Shown in pieces: positions 7,885 to 17,271 of a DNA stretch of 64,000 nt. Under the pieces are notes generated by a model, which saw only the letters and a list, made by a program, of their open reading frames with translations, had not been told where the DNA came from and ran no database searches. The first letter of the stretch is position 1. Every line of letters begins with the position of its first letter. Location: assembly GCF_036170895.1 (NCBI RefSeq), contig NZ_CP108036.1, forward strand, positions 2,914,001 through 2,978,000. The letters are read 5' to 3'. The position numbers were made by a program, and so were the translations under genes. This stretch comes from Streptomyces erythrochromogenes (GTDB lineage: Bacteria > Actinomycetota > Actinomycetes > Streptomycetales > Streptomycetaceae).

Positions 7885-8964
7885 TCAGTTCGCGGCGGCT
7901 AGCTTGGCCGCGGAGTCGGTGTCCACGCAGGCCTGGATGACCGAGTCGAGGTCGCCGTCGAGCACCTGGTCCAAGTTGTACGCCTTGAAGCCGGTGCGGT
8001 GGTCCGAGATCCGGTTCTCCGGGAAGTTGTACGTACGGATCTTCTCGGACCGGTCCACGGAGCGGACCTGGCTGCGGCGCACGTCGGAGGCCTCCTGCTC
8101 GGCGGCCTCCTGGGCGGCGGCCAGCAGGCGCGACCGCAGGATGCGCATGGCCTGCTCCTTGTTCTGGAGCTGGCTCTTCTCGTTCTGGCAGGAGGCGACC
8201 ACACCGGTCGGGATGTGCGTGATGCGCACGGCCGAGTCGGTGGTGTTGACGGACTGGCCGCCGGGGCCGGAGGAGCGGTACACGTCGATGCGGAGGTCGT
8301 TCATGTTGATCTCGACCTCGACCTCCTCGGCCTCCGGGGTGACGAGCACGCCGGCGGCGGAGGTGTGGATGCGGCCCTGGGACTCGGTGGCCGGAACGCG
8401 CTGGACGCGGTGCACGCCGCCCTCGTACTTCAGGCGGGCCCACACGCCCTGGCCGGGCTCGGTGGCGCCGTTGCCGCCCTTGGTGCGGACGGAGACCTGG
8501 ACGTCCTTGTAGCCGCCGAGCTCGGACTCGGTGGCGTCGATGATCTCGGTCTTCCAGCCCACGCGCTCGGCGTAGCGCAGGTACATGCGCAGCAGGTCGC
8601 CGGCGAACAGGGCCGACTCGTCGCCGCCCGCGCCCGCCTTGACCTCGAGGAGCACGTCCTTGTCGTCGCTGGGGTCGCGCGGGACGAGCAGCAGGCGGAG
8701 CTTCTCGGTGAGCTCCTCGCGCTGCTGGGTCAGCTCCTTGACCTCGGCGGCGAAGTCCGGGTCGTCGGCCGCGAACTCCTTCGCCGTCTCGATGTCCTCG
8801 CCGGTCTGCTTCCAGGCACGGAAGGTAGCGATGATCGGGGTCAGCTCCGCGTAGCGCTTGTTCAGCTTGCGCGCGTTGGCCTGATCGGAGTGGACCGAAG
8901 GGTCGGCGAGCTGCTTCTCGAGGTCGGCGTGTTCGCCAACCAGTTCCTCGACCGCCTCGAACAT
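7885..8964 (-). CDS. prfA: Peptide chain release factor 1
   Basis: RF1 reads UAA and UAG stop codons and triggers peptidyl-tRNA hydrolysis. 359 residues, normal length. The N-terminal coiled region is followed by the [20 protein letters not shown] domain and the catalytic GGQ loop ([17 protein letters not shown]), whose glutamine is the PrmC target. The open frame runs on to 9210, but the ATG at 8964 gives the family N-terminus [19 protein letters not shown] and has AGGAG about 8 bases upstream. prfA-prmC-sua5 and the phosphatase-like gene form one run on the minus strand. Confidence 0.96.
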   Translation of the reverse strand: MFEAVEELVGEHADLEKQLADPSVHSDQANARKLNKRYAELTPIIATFRAWKQTGEDIETAKEFAADDPDFAAEVKELTQQREELTEKLRLLLVPRDPSDDKDVLLEVKAGAGGDESALFAGDLLRMYLRYAERVGWKTEIIDATESELGGYKDVQVSVRTKGGNGATEPGQGVWARLKYEGGVHRVQRVPATESQGRIHTSAAGVLVTPEAEEVEVEINMNDLRIDVYRSSGPGGQSVNTTDSAVRITHIPTGVVASCQNEKSQLQNKEQAMRILRSRLLAAAQEAAEQEASDVRRSQVRSVDRSEKIRTYNFPENRISDHRTGFKAYNLDQVLDGDLDSVIQACVDTDSAAKLAAAN

Positions 8965-9028
8965 CGGGGGACTCCTGTGGTGAAAGTGCGGGGGGACTGC
9001 ACGGGGTGACGGGCTTGAACGACGACAA

Positions 9029-9083
9029 AGGCGCCGGTCCGGCCGCCCCCGAGTGGACAGGGGGCGGCCGGAGACCGGCGCCT
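9029..9083 (-). terminator. Strong hairpin terminator after rpmE
   Basis: A stem of about 20 base pairs: AGGCGCCGGTC plus GGCCGCCCCC pairs with GGGGGCGGCC plus ACCGGCGCCT around a 9-base loop, with one small internal bulge. It starts 8 bases beyond the rpmE stop and precedes prfA, so it separates the two transcripts. Confidence 0.8.
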
Positions 9084-9091
9084 GGGTCGCG

Positions 9092-9310
9092 CTACTTCTT
9101 GGCCGCGCCCTTGCCGAAGCGCGCCTCGAAGCGGGCCACACGGCCACCGGTGTCGAGGATCTTCTGCTTGCCCGTGTAGAACGGGTGGCACTCGGAGCAG
9201 ACCTCGGCACGGATGGTGCCCTCGGTCAGGGTGCTACGGGTCGTGAACGACGCGCCGCAGGTGCAGCTGACCGCGGTCTCGACGTACTCGGGGTGAACAT
9301 CGCGCTTCAA
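9092..9310 (-). CDS. rpmE: 50S ribosomal protein L31 (zinc-binding, C+ form)
   Basis: L31 sits at the central protuberance and bridges the 50S and 30S subunits. The 72-residue protein carries the zinc ribbon of the C+ type: cysteines at 16 and 18 (SCTCGASF) and at 37 and 40 ([14 protein letters not shown]). It is therefore the zinc-loaded form, not the zinc-free paralogue induced under zinc limitation. The gene is monocistronic, with two readable promoters upstream (listed) and a strong terminator downstream. In Streptomyces coelicolor rpmE is a known target of the thiol-stress sigma factor sigmaR, which fits the upstream motif. Confidence 0.97.
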   Translation of the reverse strand: MKRDVHPEYVETAVSCTCGASFTTRSTLTEGTIRAEVCSECHPFYTGKQKILDTGGRVARFEARFGKGAAKK

Positions 9311-9386
9311 GGTGTCTCCTAGATTCGGGAGGGCGCCGGGTCGCAGGAGCCGAATTGCGCACTGCGTGAACCGGGGCCGACAGACC

Positions 9387-9414
9387 AGTCTGCCAGGACC
9401 GGGCTGCCTGTCAA
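9387..9414 (-). promoter_or_regulatory. Vegetative-type (HrdB-like) promoter of rpmE
   Basis: On the minus strand TTGACA (9414-9409) is followed after 16 bases by CAGACT (9392-9387). The -35 is a perfect consensus and the -10 matches TAnnnT at all but the first base. Transcription would begin near 9380, about 70 bases upstream of the rpmE start. Confidence 0.55.
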
Positions 9415-9435
9415 AATTCTGAGGACATCACCCTC

Positions 9436-9461
9436 AACGGGAGGGGGCGCCGGTCTATTCC
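9436..9461 (-). promoter_or_regulatory. sigmaR-type promoter of rpmE
   Basis: On the minus strand GGAAT (9461-9457) is followed after exactly 18 bases by GTT (9438-9436), the consensus of sigmaR, the disulfide-stress sigma factor of Streptomyces (GGAAT-N18/19-GTT). It lies about 125 bases upstream of the L31 start. rpmE is an established sigmaR target in S. coelicolor, so the motif and the gene identity support each other. Confidence 0.75.
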
Positions 9462-9505
9462 GCGGTCCGTTCCGGCGGCCTCCCGGGACGCCCGCGAGCC
9501 CCCGC

Positions 9506-10609
9506 CTACTGGACGACGGTCCCGGCCGCGCTCTTGTCCCCGGTGGAGTTCGCGGTGGCCTCGGCGGGGATCGGCCGGTCGGCCAGCAGGGCGTCCCAGA
9601 CCATCTTGGACTCCTTCTGCAGGGGCGCGACGCGGTTCGCGTCGAGTGCGTCCGCGGTCACCGGCAGGGTGATCATCTGCATGTCGCCGGCGTCGATGCC
9701 CTGGAGGCTCTGGGCGAAGCCGGCGAGGGACTTCACGTCGCCGAGCGCCTTGTCGGTGGTGAGCGCCTTGGTCCCGGCGTCGGCGAGGTCGAGCAGCTTC
9801 TTGGGGTTGTCGAACACGCCGACGCCCTTGACCTGCTTGATCAGCGCCTTGATGAAGGCCTGCTGCAGCTGTATTCGGCCGAGGTCGCCGCCGTCCCCGA
9901 CGCCGTGGCGGGTGCGGACCAGGCCGAGGGCCTGCTCGCCGTTCAGCTTGTTGGGGCCGGCGGGGAGGTCCAGGTGGCTGTAGTCGTCCTTGATCGGCTT
10001 GGTGGTGGTGACCTCGACCCCGCCGAGGGTGTCGATGATCTTCTTGAAGCCGGTGAAGTCGACCTCGATGTAGTGGTCCATGCGGATCCCCGACATCTTC
10101 TCGACGGTCTTGACCGCGCAGGCGGCGCCGCCGACGGTGTAGGCCTCGTTGAACTGCTTGCGACGGCCGCCGGGGTCGGTCTTCCCCCTGCCGCCGACGG
10201 CGCATTCGGGGCGGCTGGTCATGGTGTCTCGGGGTATGGACACGACGCTGGCCTTCTGGTGGCCCTCGTACAGGTGGACGACCATCGCGGTGTCGGAGCG
10301 GGCGGAGCCGCCGTCGTCCTGGCCGTACGCGCCGTTGGCGCCGCCTCGGGAGTCGGAGCCGAGGACGAGTATGTCCATCGAGCCGTTGTCGACGTTCGCC
10401 GGGCGGTCGATGCCCAGCGCCTGGTCGATGTCGACCGTCTTCAGGTTGCCGTTGAGCTTGAAGTAGAAGTAGCCCAGGCCCGCCCCGCCCAGCAGGACCA
10501 CCGCGGCGGCGCACCACGCGGCCATGACGAGGGCCCTGCGGCGCGTCGCCGGTTTGCGTCGGCGCCGGCCCGTGGCGCGCCGGCCGCGGCCCTTGCTGTC
10601 CTCGGTCAT
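9506..10609 (-). CDS. LytR-CpsA-Psr (LCP) family wall glycopolymer ligase
   Basis: LCP proteins attach undecaprenyl-linked glycopolymers to peptidoglycan outside the membrane. The 367-residue protein has an Arg/Lys-rich cytoplasmic N-terminus (about 7-25), one membrane helix at about 27-49 and an extracellular LCP domain. The latter has ILVLGSDSRGG near 80-90, SIPRDT, and the conserved arginine-rich RTRHGVGDGGDLGRIQLQQ. I chose the ATG at 10609, preceded by GAGGAG; the frame is open further upstream. It may act downstream of the WecA-type transferase encoded 7 kb away. Confidence 0.9.
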   Translation of the reverse strand: MTEDSKGRGRRATGRRRRKPATRRRALVMAAWCAAAVVLLGGAGLGYFYFKLNGNLKTVDIDQALGIDRPANVDNGSMDILVLGSDSRGGANGAYGQDDGGSARSDTAMVVHLYEGHQKASVVSIPRDTMTSRPECAVGGRGKTDPGGRRKQFNEAYTVGGAACAVKTVEKMSGIRMDHYIEVDFTGFKKIIDTLGGVEVTTTKPIKDDYSHLDLPAGPNKLNGEQALGLVRTRHGVGDGGDLGRIQLQQAFIKALIKQVKGVGVFDNPKKLLDLADAGTKALTTDKALGDVKSLAGFAQSLQGIDAGDMQMITLPVTADALDANRVAPLQKESKMVWDALLADRPIPAEATANSTGDKSAAGTVVQ

Positions 10610-10969
10610 GGTCTCCTCAGTCCTGAGTCCGGTCCCCGGGTCCGTACCGGCCCGCCGTCCACCCGCGGCCCTCTGACACAGACGGGCGAATGTCTTGAAG
10701 GGTTCCACGGCCGCCGCAACCCCCGTACGGCCACCACTTGCGTACGAACTGGGACAAAACTCTGCGTAGCGCCTTCCTCACCTGCGGTTTCGAGACACGC
10801 GGCGAAAGCCGCACAACGGGTGTGATGTGGCGAAGCTCGCACAGCACCCGGACGCCCTCCCCAGGCGCTCCGGGCGCCGGGGGAAAGCACGGCAGCCCCC
10901 GCCGCGGCGTGCGGCGGGGGCTGCTGTGGCGATGCCTCACGACCGGCGCGGGACGCCGGCCGACGGACC
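10610..10969. other. 360-base gap between the LCP gene and rho
   Basis: No gene seen. It contains the rho terminator hairpin (10893-10923) and, nearer the LCP gene, its presumed promoter, which I cannot place. The remaining sequence is ordinary high-GC intergenic DNA. Confidence 0.6.
10893..10923 (-). terminator. Hairpin terminator after rho
   Basis: CAGCCCCCGCCGC at 10893-10905 pairs perfectly over 13 bases with GCGGCGGGGGCTG at 10911-10923, leaving a 5-base loop. It starts about 45 bases beyond the rho stop on the minus strand. There is no T-tract. Confidence 0.75.
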
Positions 10970-13072
10970 TCAGTCGTCGTTCTTGCCCGACGGGGTCGTC
11001 TTCGCGATCTGCATCAGGAACTCGGCGTTCGACTTCGTCTGCTTCATCTTGTCGAGGAGCAGTTCGATCGCCTGCTGCGAGTCCAGCGCGTGCAGCACCC
11101 GGCGCAGCTTCCAGACGATGGCGAGCTCTTCCGCGTTGAGGAGGATCTCCTCCTTGCGGGTGCCCGACGGGTCGACGTCGACGGCCGGGAAGATGCGCTT
11201 GTCGGCGAGCTTCCGGTCGAGCTTGAGCTCCATGTTGCCGGTGCCCTTGAACTCCTCGAAGATCACCTCGTCCATGCGCGAGCCGGTGTCGACCAGCGCG
11301 GTGGCCAGGATGGTCAGCGAGCCGCCGTCCTCGATGTTGCGCGCGGCACCGAAGAAGCGCTTCGGCGGGTACAGCGCGGTCGAGTCGACACCACCGGACA
11401 GGATGCGGCCGGAGGCGGGCGCCGCGAGGTTGTACGCGCGGCCCAGACGGGTGATGGAGTCCAGCAGGACGACCACGTCGTGACCCAGCTCGACGAGACG
11501 CTTGGCGCGCTCGATGGCCAGCTCGGCGACGGTGGTGTGGTCCTCGGCCGGGCGGTCGAAGGTCGAGGAGATGACCTCGCCCTTGACCGACCGCTGCATG
11601 TCGGTGACCTCTTCCGGACGCTCGTCGACCAGGACGACCATCAGGTGGCACTCGGGGTTGTTCGTGGTGATCGCGTTGGCGATCGCCTGCATGATCATGG
11701 TCTTGCCGGTCTTCGGCGGGGCCACGATCAGGCCGCGCTGGCCCTTTCCGATCGGCGACACGAGGTCGATGATGCGGGTGGTCAGCACGCCCGGGTCGGT
11801 CTCCAGGCGCAGCCGGTCCTGCGGGTACAGGGGCGTCAGCTTCTGGAACTCCGGTCGGCCGCGGCCGGATTCGGGCGCCATGCCGTTCACCGAGTCGAGG
11901 CGCACCAGGGCGTTGAACTTCTCGCGGCGCTCGCCGTCCTTGGGCTGGCGCACGGCACCCGTGGTGTGGTCGCCCTTGCGCAGACCCGCCTTGCGGACCT
12001 GGGCGAGGGAGACGTACACGTCGTTGGGGCCGGGCAGGTAGCCCGAGGTCCGGATGAACGCGTAGTTGTCCAGGATGTCGAGGATGCCCGCGACGGGGAT
12101 CAGCACGTCGTCGTCGGCGACCTGCGGCTCGTTCGGCGCGAACTCGTCGCGGCCACGGCGGCCACGGCGGTCGCGGTAGCGGCCGCGACGGCCACGACGG
12201 CCGCCCTCGTCGTCGAAGTCGTCCTGCGGGCCTGCGTCCTGGCGGCCCTGCTGGCCCTGGCCCTGGCCCTGACCACGGCCGCCCTGCTGCTGGCGGTCCT
12301 GACGGTCGGCGCGGTCCTGACGGCCGCCTCCCTGACCGCCCTGCGCGGGCTGGCCCGGGGCCTGGCCGCCCTGGCCCTGCTCGTCGGCCTTGGCGCCACG
12401 GTCGCGGCGGTCGCGCTGGCGGTCGCCGCGCTCCCGGCGGTCGCGGCGGCCGCGGCCCTCGCCGTCCTGGCCCTGGGCCTGGCCGGCGGAGACCGCGGTG
12501 GCGGCCTCGGCCTTGGGCTCGGCGGGCGCGGTGGCGGTGGCCGTGTCGGCCTTCTGCTCGACCTGTACGGAGACGGGGGCCGAGCCCTCCGGGCTGCCGG
12601 AGGGGGCCGTGGCGCGACGGCGGCGGCGCTCGCCGACCGGGGCATCCTCTCCCCCGCTCTCGGCTGCGCTCGAGCGGGAGGGGCCGCCTGCCGGCTGGCC
12701 CGGAATCTCGATCTGCGCCTGCGCGGCGGGCTTCTCGGCGGGGGCCTCCGCCGGCGCGGCGTCGGCGGCAGCCGTACGGGCCTTGCTGGTGGCACGGCGC
12801 TTCGGCTTGGCCTCGGCGGTGTCCGCGGCGGCGGCGGCCTTGGGGGCACCGCTGCCCGCCTGCGCCTCCTTGATGACCTCGATCAGCTGGCTCTTGCGCA
12901 TACGCGCGGTGCCCCTGATGCCGAGGCCCGACGCGACCTGCTGCAGCTCGGCGAGGACCATGCCGTCAAGGCCGGTGCCGGTGCGTCGACGCTTGGGCGC
13001 GGCGCCCGCGGCGGGGGCACTGGTGTCGACAGAGCTGTCGGCAGCGCCCATCAGATCGGTGGTGTCGCTCAC
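10970..13072 (-). CDS. rho: Transcription termination factor Rho (long actinobacterial form)
   Basis: Hexameric RNA helicase that ends transcription at Rho-dependent sites. About 700 residues, much longer than the roughly 420 of E. coli Rho. Order: Ala-rich leader, Rho N-terminal helical domain ([25 protein letters not shown]), a low-complexity Arg/Gly/Asp/Gln-rich insertion at about 120-315 with many RGGR, RDRRGR and GQGGQ runs, the cold-shock RNA-binding domain ([13 protein letters not shown]), and the ATPase core with Walker A APPKTGKT near 450. The insertion is normal for high-GC actinobacteria and probably adds RNA binding. The GTG at 13072 is chosen because GGAAGGA lies 6 bases upstream; the frame continues to 13375. 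Confidence 0.95.
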   Translation of the reverse strand: MSDTTDLMGAADSSVDTSAPAAGAAPKRRRTGTGLDGMVLAELQQVASGLGIRGTARMRKSQLIEVIKEAQAGSGAPKAAAAADTAEAKPKRRATSKARTAAADAAPAEAPAEKPAAQAQIEIPGQPAGGPSRSSAAESGGEDAPVGERRRRRATAPSGSPEGSAPVSVQVEQKADTATATAPAEPKAEAATAVSAGQAQGQDGEGRGRRDRRERGDRQRDRRDRGAKADEQGQGGQAPGQPAQGGQGGGRQDRADRQDRQQQGGRGQGQGQGQQGRQDAGPQDDFDDEGGRRGRRGRYRDRRGRRGRDEFAPNEPQVADDDVLIPVAGILDILDNYAFIRTSGYLPGPNDVYVSLAQVRKAGLRKGDHTTGAVRQPKDGERREKFNALVRLDSVNGMAPESGRGRPEFQKLTPLYPQDRLRLETDPGVLTTRIIDLVSPIGKGQRGLIVAPPKTGKTMIMQAIANAITTNNPECHLMVVLVDERPEEVTDMQRSVKGEVISSTFDRPAEDHTTVAELAIERAKRLVELGHDVVVLLDSITRLGRAYNLAAPASGRILSGGVDSTALYPPKRFFGAARNIEDGGSLTILATALVDTGSRMDEVIFEEFKGTGNMELKLDRKLADKRIFPAVDVDPSGTRKEEILLNAEELAIVWKLRRVLHALDSQQAIELLLDKMKQTKSNAEFLMQIAKTTPSGKNDD

Positions 13073-13503
13073 GAAGGGTCCTTCCCTGGAGCGGACGTCG
13101 GCCTGTCTGGCTCGGCGACCGGTTGTGCTGTCCGACAACGGCCCTAGGTGTGGACCGTGCCGGGGCGGTGGTCCGCCGATAGAGATACGGCGGAAAGAAA
13201 CGTGCGTGGGTTCCGGCGAGAAGCCCCCGAGCTGAAAGCGTGGGAAAATCACGCCGATTCCGGAGCGTGCTCGAAACTGCTGGAAGCGATCAAAGCAGTC
13301 GGGGAGGCTCCCGGAAGAAATGTGGTCCCGGATGGGGACACTGAGCACCGAGCCATGGCGGCTTCCGATGCGCACTTGAGACTAACACTACCGGATCCAA
13401 TAGATATTCCCCCTCTCAATCACCGGCAATCGCGCGCTTCCGCGCGGGCGGCCTGCCCTGGCCGCCCGCCCCTGGCCGACTGGTCCTGCTCGAAGAGCAG
13501 GAC
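13073..13503. other. 431-base rho leader and thrB 3' region
   Basis: No gene seen. Nearest thrB are two terminator-like hairpins (listed). An AT-rich patch at 13388-13412 is the best candidate for the rho promoter, leaving a leader of about 300 bases. Long rho leaders are often used for autoregulation in other bacteria; whether that applies here is not visible. Confidence 0.5.
13454..13503 (-). terminator. Two hairpins immediately after the thrB stop
   Basis: GTCCTGCTC at 13483-13491 pairs perfectly with GAGCAGGAC at 13495-13503 around a 3-base loop and abuts the thrB stop codon. About 15 bases further on, an 8-base-pair stem GGGCGGCC/GGCCGCCC forms a second hairpin whose inner part lies near 13454-13470. 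Together they form a tandem terminator for the threonine operon on the minus strand. Confidence 0.75.
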
Positions 13504-14430
13504 CTAGCCGCCCTGGGTTCCCAGCGGAAGTACGCTCGCGCCCGCGGCGTCGAGGGCGAGCCGGTTGGCCGCCCACCCCTCGCCCGCGAGCTGCGCGACC
13601 TTGTCGGCCGCGTCGTTGTCGACCAGCGCGAGGACCGTGGGGCCCGCGCCGGAGATGACCGCGGGGATGCCGTCCGCCCGCAGTCGGTTGACGAGTGCCA
13701 CGCTCTCGGGCATCGCCGGGGACCGGTACTCCTGGTGGAGCCGGTCTTCGGTGGCCGGCAGCAGCAGCTCGGGACGCCTGGTCAGGGCTTCCACGAGCAG
13801 GCCCGCGCGGCCTGCGTTGACGGCCGCGTCCACGTGCGGGACGGTGCGCGGCAGCAGGCCGCGCGCCGTCTCCGTGAGGACCGGCCGGGAAGGTACGAAG
13901 ACCACCGGAACGATGGATTCGGCGGGCTCCATCCGGATCGCCCGGGCACTGCCCCCGTCCATCCACGCCAGCGTGAACCCGCCGAGCAGGCAGGCCGCGA
14001 CGTTGTCGGGGTGGCCCTCGATCTCGGTGGCGAGCTCCAGGAGCGCCGCGTCGTCGAGCTTCGCCTCGCCGCCTATGGTGACGGCGCGGGCGGCGACGAT
14101 GCCGGCGCAGATGGCGGCGGACGAGGAGCCGAGGCCCCGGCCGTGCGGGATCCTGTTGGCGCAGACGACCTCGAGGCCGCGCGGCTGGCCGCCCAGCAGG
14201 TCGAAGGCGGTGCGCATGGAGCGTACGAGCAGGTGGCTCTCGTCCCGCGGGAGGGTGTCGGCGCCCTCACCCGCGATGTCGATGTTCAGGCCGGAGTCGG
14301 CCACCCGTACGACGACGTCGTCGTAGAGGCCCAGGGCCAGGCCCAGGGCGTCGAAGCCGGGGCCGAGGTTGGCACTGCTGGCGGGGACGCGCACCCGTAC
14401 GGCGGCGGCGCGGAACGCTGGACCGGCCAT
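13504..14430 (-). CDS. thrB: Homoserine kinase
   Basis: Phosphorylates homoserine with ATP to O-phosphohomoserine, the substrate of threonine synthase. 308-residue GHMP-family kinase: VPASSANLGPGFDALG at the N-terminus, the ATP loop GRGLGSSSAAI near residue 100, and ISGAGPTVLAL at the C-terminus. I chose the ATG at 14430 with AAGGAG about 12 bases upstream, a slightly long spacing; the frame extends to 14607 without support. It lies 335 bases downstream of thrC, past a strong terminator-like hairpin, so it probably has its own promoter. Confidence 0.94.
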   Translation of the reverse strand: MAGPAFRAAAVRVRVPASSANLGPGFDALGLALGLYDDVVVRVADSGLNIDIAGEGADTLPRDESHLLVRSMRTAFDLLGGQPRGLEVVCANRIPHGRGLGSSSAAICAGIVAARAVTIGGEAKLDDAALLELATEIEGHPDNVAACLLGGFTLAWMDGGSARAIRMEPAESIVPVVFVPSRPVLTETARGLLPRTVPHVDAAVNAGRAGLLVEALTRRPELLLPATEDRLHQEYRSPAMPESVALVNRLRADGIPAVISGAGPTVLALVDNDAADKVAQLAGEGWAANRLALDAAGASVLPLGTQGG

Positions 14431-14765
14431 CGTCCGATGACACTCCTTGTGACTGTGCGAGAACTTCGCTCTTCGCTGGCTCGCTGTGAATGTACTGGAG
14501 AACGTACGACACCCGAAGGCCCTCGGGGCAGCACCGCAGTCATATGCGCGGTGGCGGATGTAAGTACAGCGTATCGAAGGAAGGTTCTCTCGCGACATAG
14601 GGCGCACAGGAGGCGCACGATGCGTGTCGCGGGCTTCGACCGGGTTGGACCCGCTTCGGCCGCACTTTTGTCGTCGTACGAGGTGAGTTGCCGGGTTCGG
14701 AGGGCCCCGGGAGTGCCGTCACGGCACTCGGGACCCTCCGGAACCCGGCTCACGCGGTCGTGCGC
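14431..14765. other. 335-base gap between thrB and thrC
   Basis: No gene seen. It contains the large thrC hairpin (14691-14748). The rest should hold the thrB promoter; the least GC-rich part is 14545-14580, but no clear -35/-10 pair was found. Confidence 0.5.
14691..14748 (-). terminator. Very long hairpin after thrC
   Basis: A 58-base inverted repeat centred on the loop TCA at about 14719-14721. The inner arms GAGTGCCG/CGGCACTC are perfect, and the pairing continues outward through CCC/GGG, GGAGGG/CCCTCC and CCGGGTTC/GAACCCGG with only a few mismatches. It starts about 17 bases beyond the thrC stop on the minus strand. It should end most thrC transcripts before thrB. Confidence 0.8.
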
Positions 14766-15836
14766 TCAGACCAGGCCGAGGCGCACCGCGGCGGCTTCGG
14801 CGTCCACCGGAACGGTGACCGGCTGCGGAGCGCCGGCGACCGCCCAGTCGGGGTCCTTGAGGCCGTTGCCGGTGACGGTGCACACGATCCGCTGACCCGG
14901 GTCCACCAGGCCCAGCTCGGCGGCCTTGAGCAGACCTGCCACGGACGCGGCCGAGGCGGGCTCGACGAAGACACCCTCCTGAGCGGCCAACAGCCGGTAG
15001 GCGGCGAGGATCTGGCGGTCCGTCACCTCGTCGATGAAACCGCCCGACTCGTCCCGCGCCTGCAGCGCGTAGTCCCAGGAGGCCGGGTTGCCGATGCGGA
15101 TCGCGGTGGCGACGGTGTGCGGCTCCTTGACGACCTCGCCGCGCACGATGGGCGCGGAACCGGAGGCCTGAAAACCCCACACGCGGGGCGTACGGGAGGC
15201 CAGGCCGTCGGCCTTGTACTCCTTGAACCCCTTCCAGTACGCGGTGATGTTGCCCGCGTTGCCCACCGGCAGCACGTGCACGTCCGGGGCGTCGCCGAGC
15301 GCGTCGACGATCTCGAACGCGGCCGTCTTCTGGCCCTCGATCCGCACCGGGTTGACGGAATTGACCAGCGCCACCGGGTAGTTGTCCGACAGCGCGCGGG
15401 CGAGGTCCAGGCAGTCGTCGAAGTTGCCGTCCACCTGGAGGATCTTGGCGCCGTGCACGAGGGCCTGGCCCATCTTGCCCAGCGCGATCTTGCCGCGGGG
15501 CACGAGCACCGCGCAGACCATTCCGGCGCGCACCGCGTAGGCGGCGGCGGAGGCCGAAGTGTTGCCGGTGGAGGCGCAGATGACGGCCTTCGCGCCCTCC
15601 TCCTTGGCCCTGGTGATCGCCATGGTCATGCCGCGGTCCTTGAAGGACCCGGTGGGGTTCGCCCCCTCGACCTTGAGGTGCACCTCGCATCCGGTGCGCT
15701 CGGACAGCACCTGTGCGGGGACGAGGGGAGTGCCACCCTCGCGGAGCGTGACCACCGGAGTCGTGTCCGTGACCGGCAGGCGGTCCCGGTACTCCTCGAT
15801 GATCCCGCGCCACTGGTGGGTGCGATTGCTGCTCAT
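14766..15836 (-). CDS. thrC: Threonine synthase
   Basis: PLP enzyme that converts O-phosphohomoserine to threonine, the last step of the pathway. 356 residues. The PLP lysine lies in [11 protein letters not shown], the phosphate-binding loop is in [16 protein letters not shown], and [11 protein letters not shown] gives the conserved glycine/asparagine region. The ATG at 15836 lies 6 bases beyond the hom stop, so the two genes are co-transcribed and probably translationally coupled. Confidence 0.95.
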   Translation of the reverse strand: MSSNRTHQWRGIIEEYRDRLPVTDTTPVVTLREGGTPLVPAQVLSERTGCEVHLKVEGANPTGSFKDRGMTMAITRAKEEGAKAVICASTGNTSASAAAYAVRAGMVCAVLVPRGKIALGKMGQALVHGAKILQVDGNFDDCLDLARALSDNYPVALVNSVNPVRIEGQKTAAFEIVDALGDAPDVHVLPVGNAGNITAYWKGFKEYKADGLASRTPRVWGFQASGSAPIVRGEVVKEPHTVATAIRIGNPASWDYALQARDESGGFIDEVTDRQILAAYRLLAAQEGVFVEPASAASVAGLLKAAELGLVDPGQRIVCTVTGNGLKDPDWAVAGAPQPVTVPVDAEAAAVRLGLV

Positions 15837-15842
15837 GGGTCC

Positions 15843-17147
15843 TTACTCCCCTTCAACACGCATGATGCTGGCGACACCGCGGACGGTGTCCAGCTTCCGC
15901 AGCGCCTCGACGGTCCCGGAGAGGGCGGCGTCGGCGGCGCGGTGGGTGACGACGACGAGGGAGGCCTCCTTGCCGACCCCGTCTGGACGACCCTGCTGCC
16001 GGACGGTGTCGATGGACACACCGTGCTCCGCGAACGTCGTCGCCACCTGGGCGAGGACGCCCGGCTTGTCGGCCACATCGAGGCTGATGTGGTAGCGGGT
16101 GACGACGTCGCCCATGGGGCTGACCGGCAGCTGGGTGTACGCCGACTCGCCGGGCCCCGTTGCCTCGGCGAGCTTGTTGCGGGCGACGGCGACGAGGTCG
16201 CCGAGGACCGCGGACGCGGTCGGGGCGCCGCCCGCACCGGGCCCGTAGAACATCAGCCGCCCGGCGGCGTCCGCCTCCACGAAGACGGCGTTGTACGCCT
16301 CGCGGACGGAGGCGAGCGGGTGGCTGAGCGGGATCATCGCCGGGTGGACGCGGGCGGTGACGGACTCGCCGTCCGCGGCGCGCTCCAGGATGGCGAGGAG
16401 CTTGATGGTGCAGCCCATCCGCTTGGCGGAGGCGAAGTCCGCGGCGCTGACCTCGGTCATGCCCTCGCGGTACACGTCGTCCAGGCGGACGCGGGTGTGG
16501 AAGGCGATGCCGGCCAGGATCGCGGCCTTGGCGGCGGCGTCGTAGCCCTCGACGTCGGCGGTCGGGTCGGCCTCGGCGTACCCGAGGGCGGTGGCCTCGT
16601 CGAGCGCCTCCTGGTAGCCGGCGCCGGTCGAGTCCATCTTGTCGAGGATGAAGTTCGTCGTGCCGTTGACGATGCCCATCACACGGTTGATCTTGTCGCC
16701 GGCGAGGGACTCGCGCAGCGGGCGGATCAGCGGGATGGCGCCGGCGACGGCGGCCTCGTAGTAGAGGTCGAGCCCGGCCTGCTCGGCGGCGGCGTGCAGC
16801 GCGGCGCCGTCCTGGGCGAGCAGCGCCTTGTTCGCGGAGACCACCGAGATGCCGTGCTCGAAGGCGGTGGTGATCAGGGTGCGGGCCGGCTCGATGCCGC
16901 CGATGACCTCGATGGCGATGTCGATGTCACCGCGTTTGAGGAGGGCGGTCGCGTCGGTGGTGATCAGCGCGGGATCGATGCCCTCGCGCACCTTGGAGGG
17001 GCGGCGCACGGCCACGCCGGCGAGCTCGACGGGCGCGCCGATCCTCTGCGTGAGGTCGTCGGCGTGCGTCGTCATGATGCGAGCCACCTCTGAGCCGACC
17101 ACTCCACAGCCCAGCAGCGCCACCTTCAGCGGACGCGTACGCATCAT
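15843..17147 (-). CDS. hom: Homoserine dehydrogenase
   Basis: Reduces aspartate semialdehyde to homoserine, the branch point to threonine and methionine. 434 residues: N-terminal Rossmann NAD(P) domain with LLGCGVVGSEV at about 11-21, catalytic domain with VNGTTNFILDKM and DPTADVEGYDAAAK, and a C-terminal ACT domain (from about residue 350, YHISLDVADKPGVLAQ) that is the usual site of threonine feedback inhibition. I chose ATG 17147 (tandem ATGs at 17147/17144); the frame is open to 17219. lysA lies upstream, separated by two hairpins. Confidence 0.95.
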   Translation of the reverse strand: MMRTRPLKVALLGCGVVGSEVARIMTTHADDLTQRIGAPVELAGVAVRRPSKVREGIDPALITTDATALLKRGDIDIAIEVIGGIEPARTLITTAFEHGISVVSANKALLAQDGAALHAAAEQAGLDLYYEAAVAGAIPLIRPLRESLAGDKINRVMGIVNGTTNFILDKMDSTGAGYQEALDEATALGYAEADPTADVEGYDAAAKAAILAGIAFHTRVRLDDVYREGMTEVSAADFASAKRMGCTIKLLAILERAADGESVTARVHPAMIPLSHPLASVREAYNAVFVEADAAGRLMFYGPGAGGAPTASAVLGDLVAVARNKLAEATGPGESAYTQLPVSPMGDVVTRYHISLDVADKPGVLAQVATTFAEHGVSIDTVRQQGRPDGVGKEASLVVVTHRAADAALSGTVEALRKLDTVRGVASIMRVEGE

Positions 17148-17178
17148 TCGACCTACGCCTTTCGATCTTCCATCATTA

Positions 17179-17261
17179 CCCCGCGCACGGTTTGCGCGCG
17201 GGGTGTGAACCAGTCTCACTCAATGGACAGCACTTTCCATCTTCGGTCCATTGAGTGAGAC
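17179..17261 (-). terminator. Tandem hairpins between lysA and hom
   Basis: The first is a perfect 16-bp inverted repeat, 17213-17228 against 17246-17261, with a 17-base loop; it starts 10 bases beyond the lysA stop. The second is CCCCGCGC/GCGCGGGG at about 17179-17203 with a short A/T-containing loop. Both lie in the 124-base lysA-hom gap, and the second ends only about 31 bases before the hom start. They could be a double terminator, but that leaves almost no room for a hom promoter, so partial termination or attenuation between the two genes is equally possible. Confidence 0.65.
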
Positions 17262-17271
17262 ACCTATTTCA

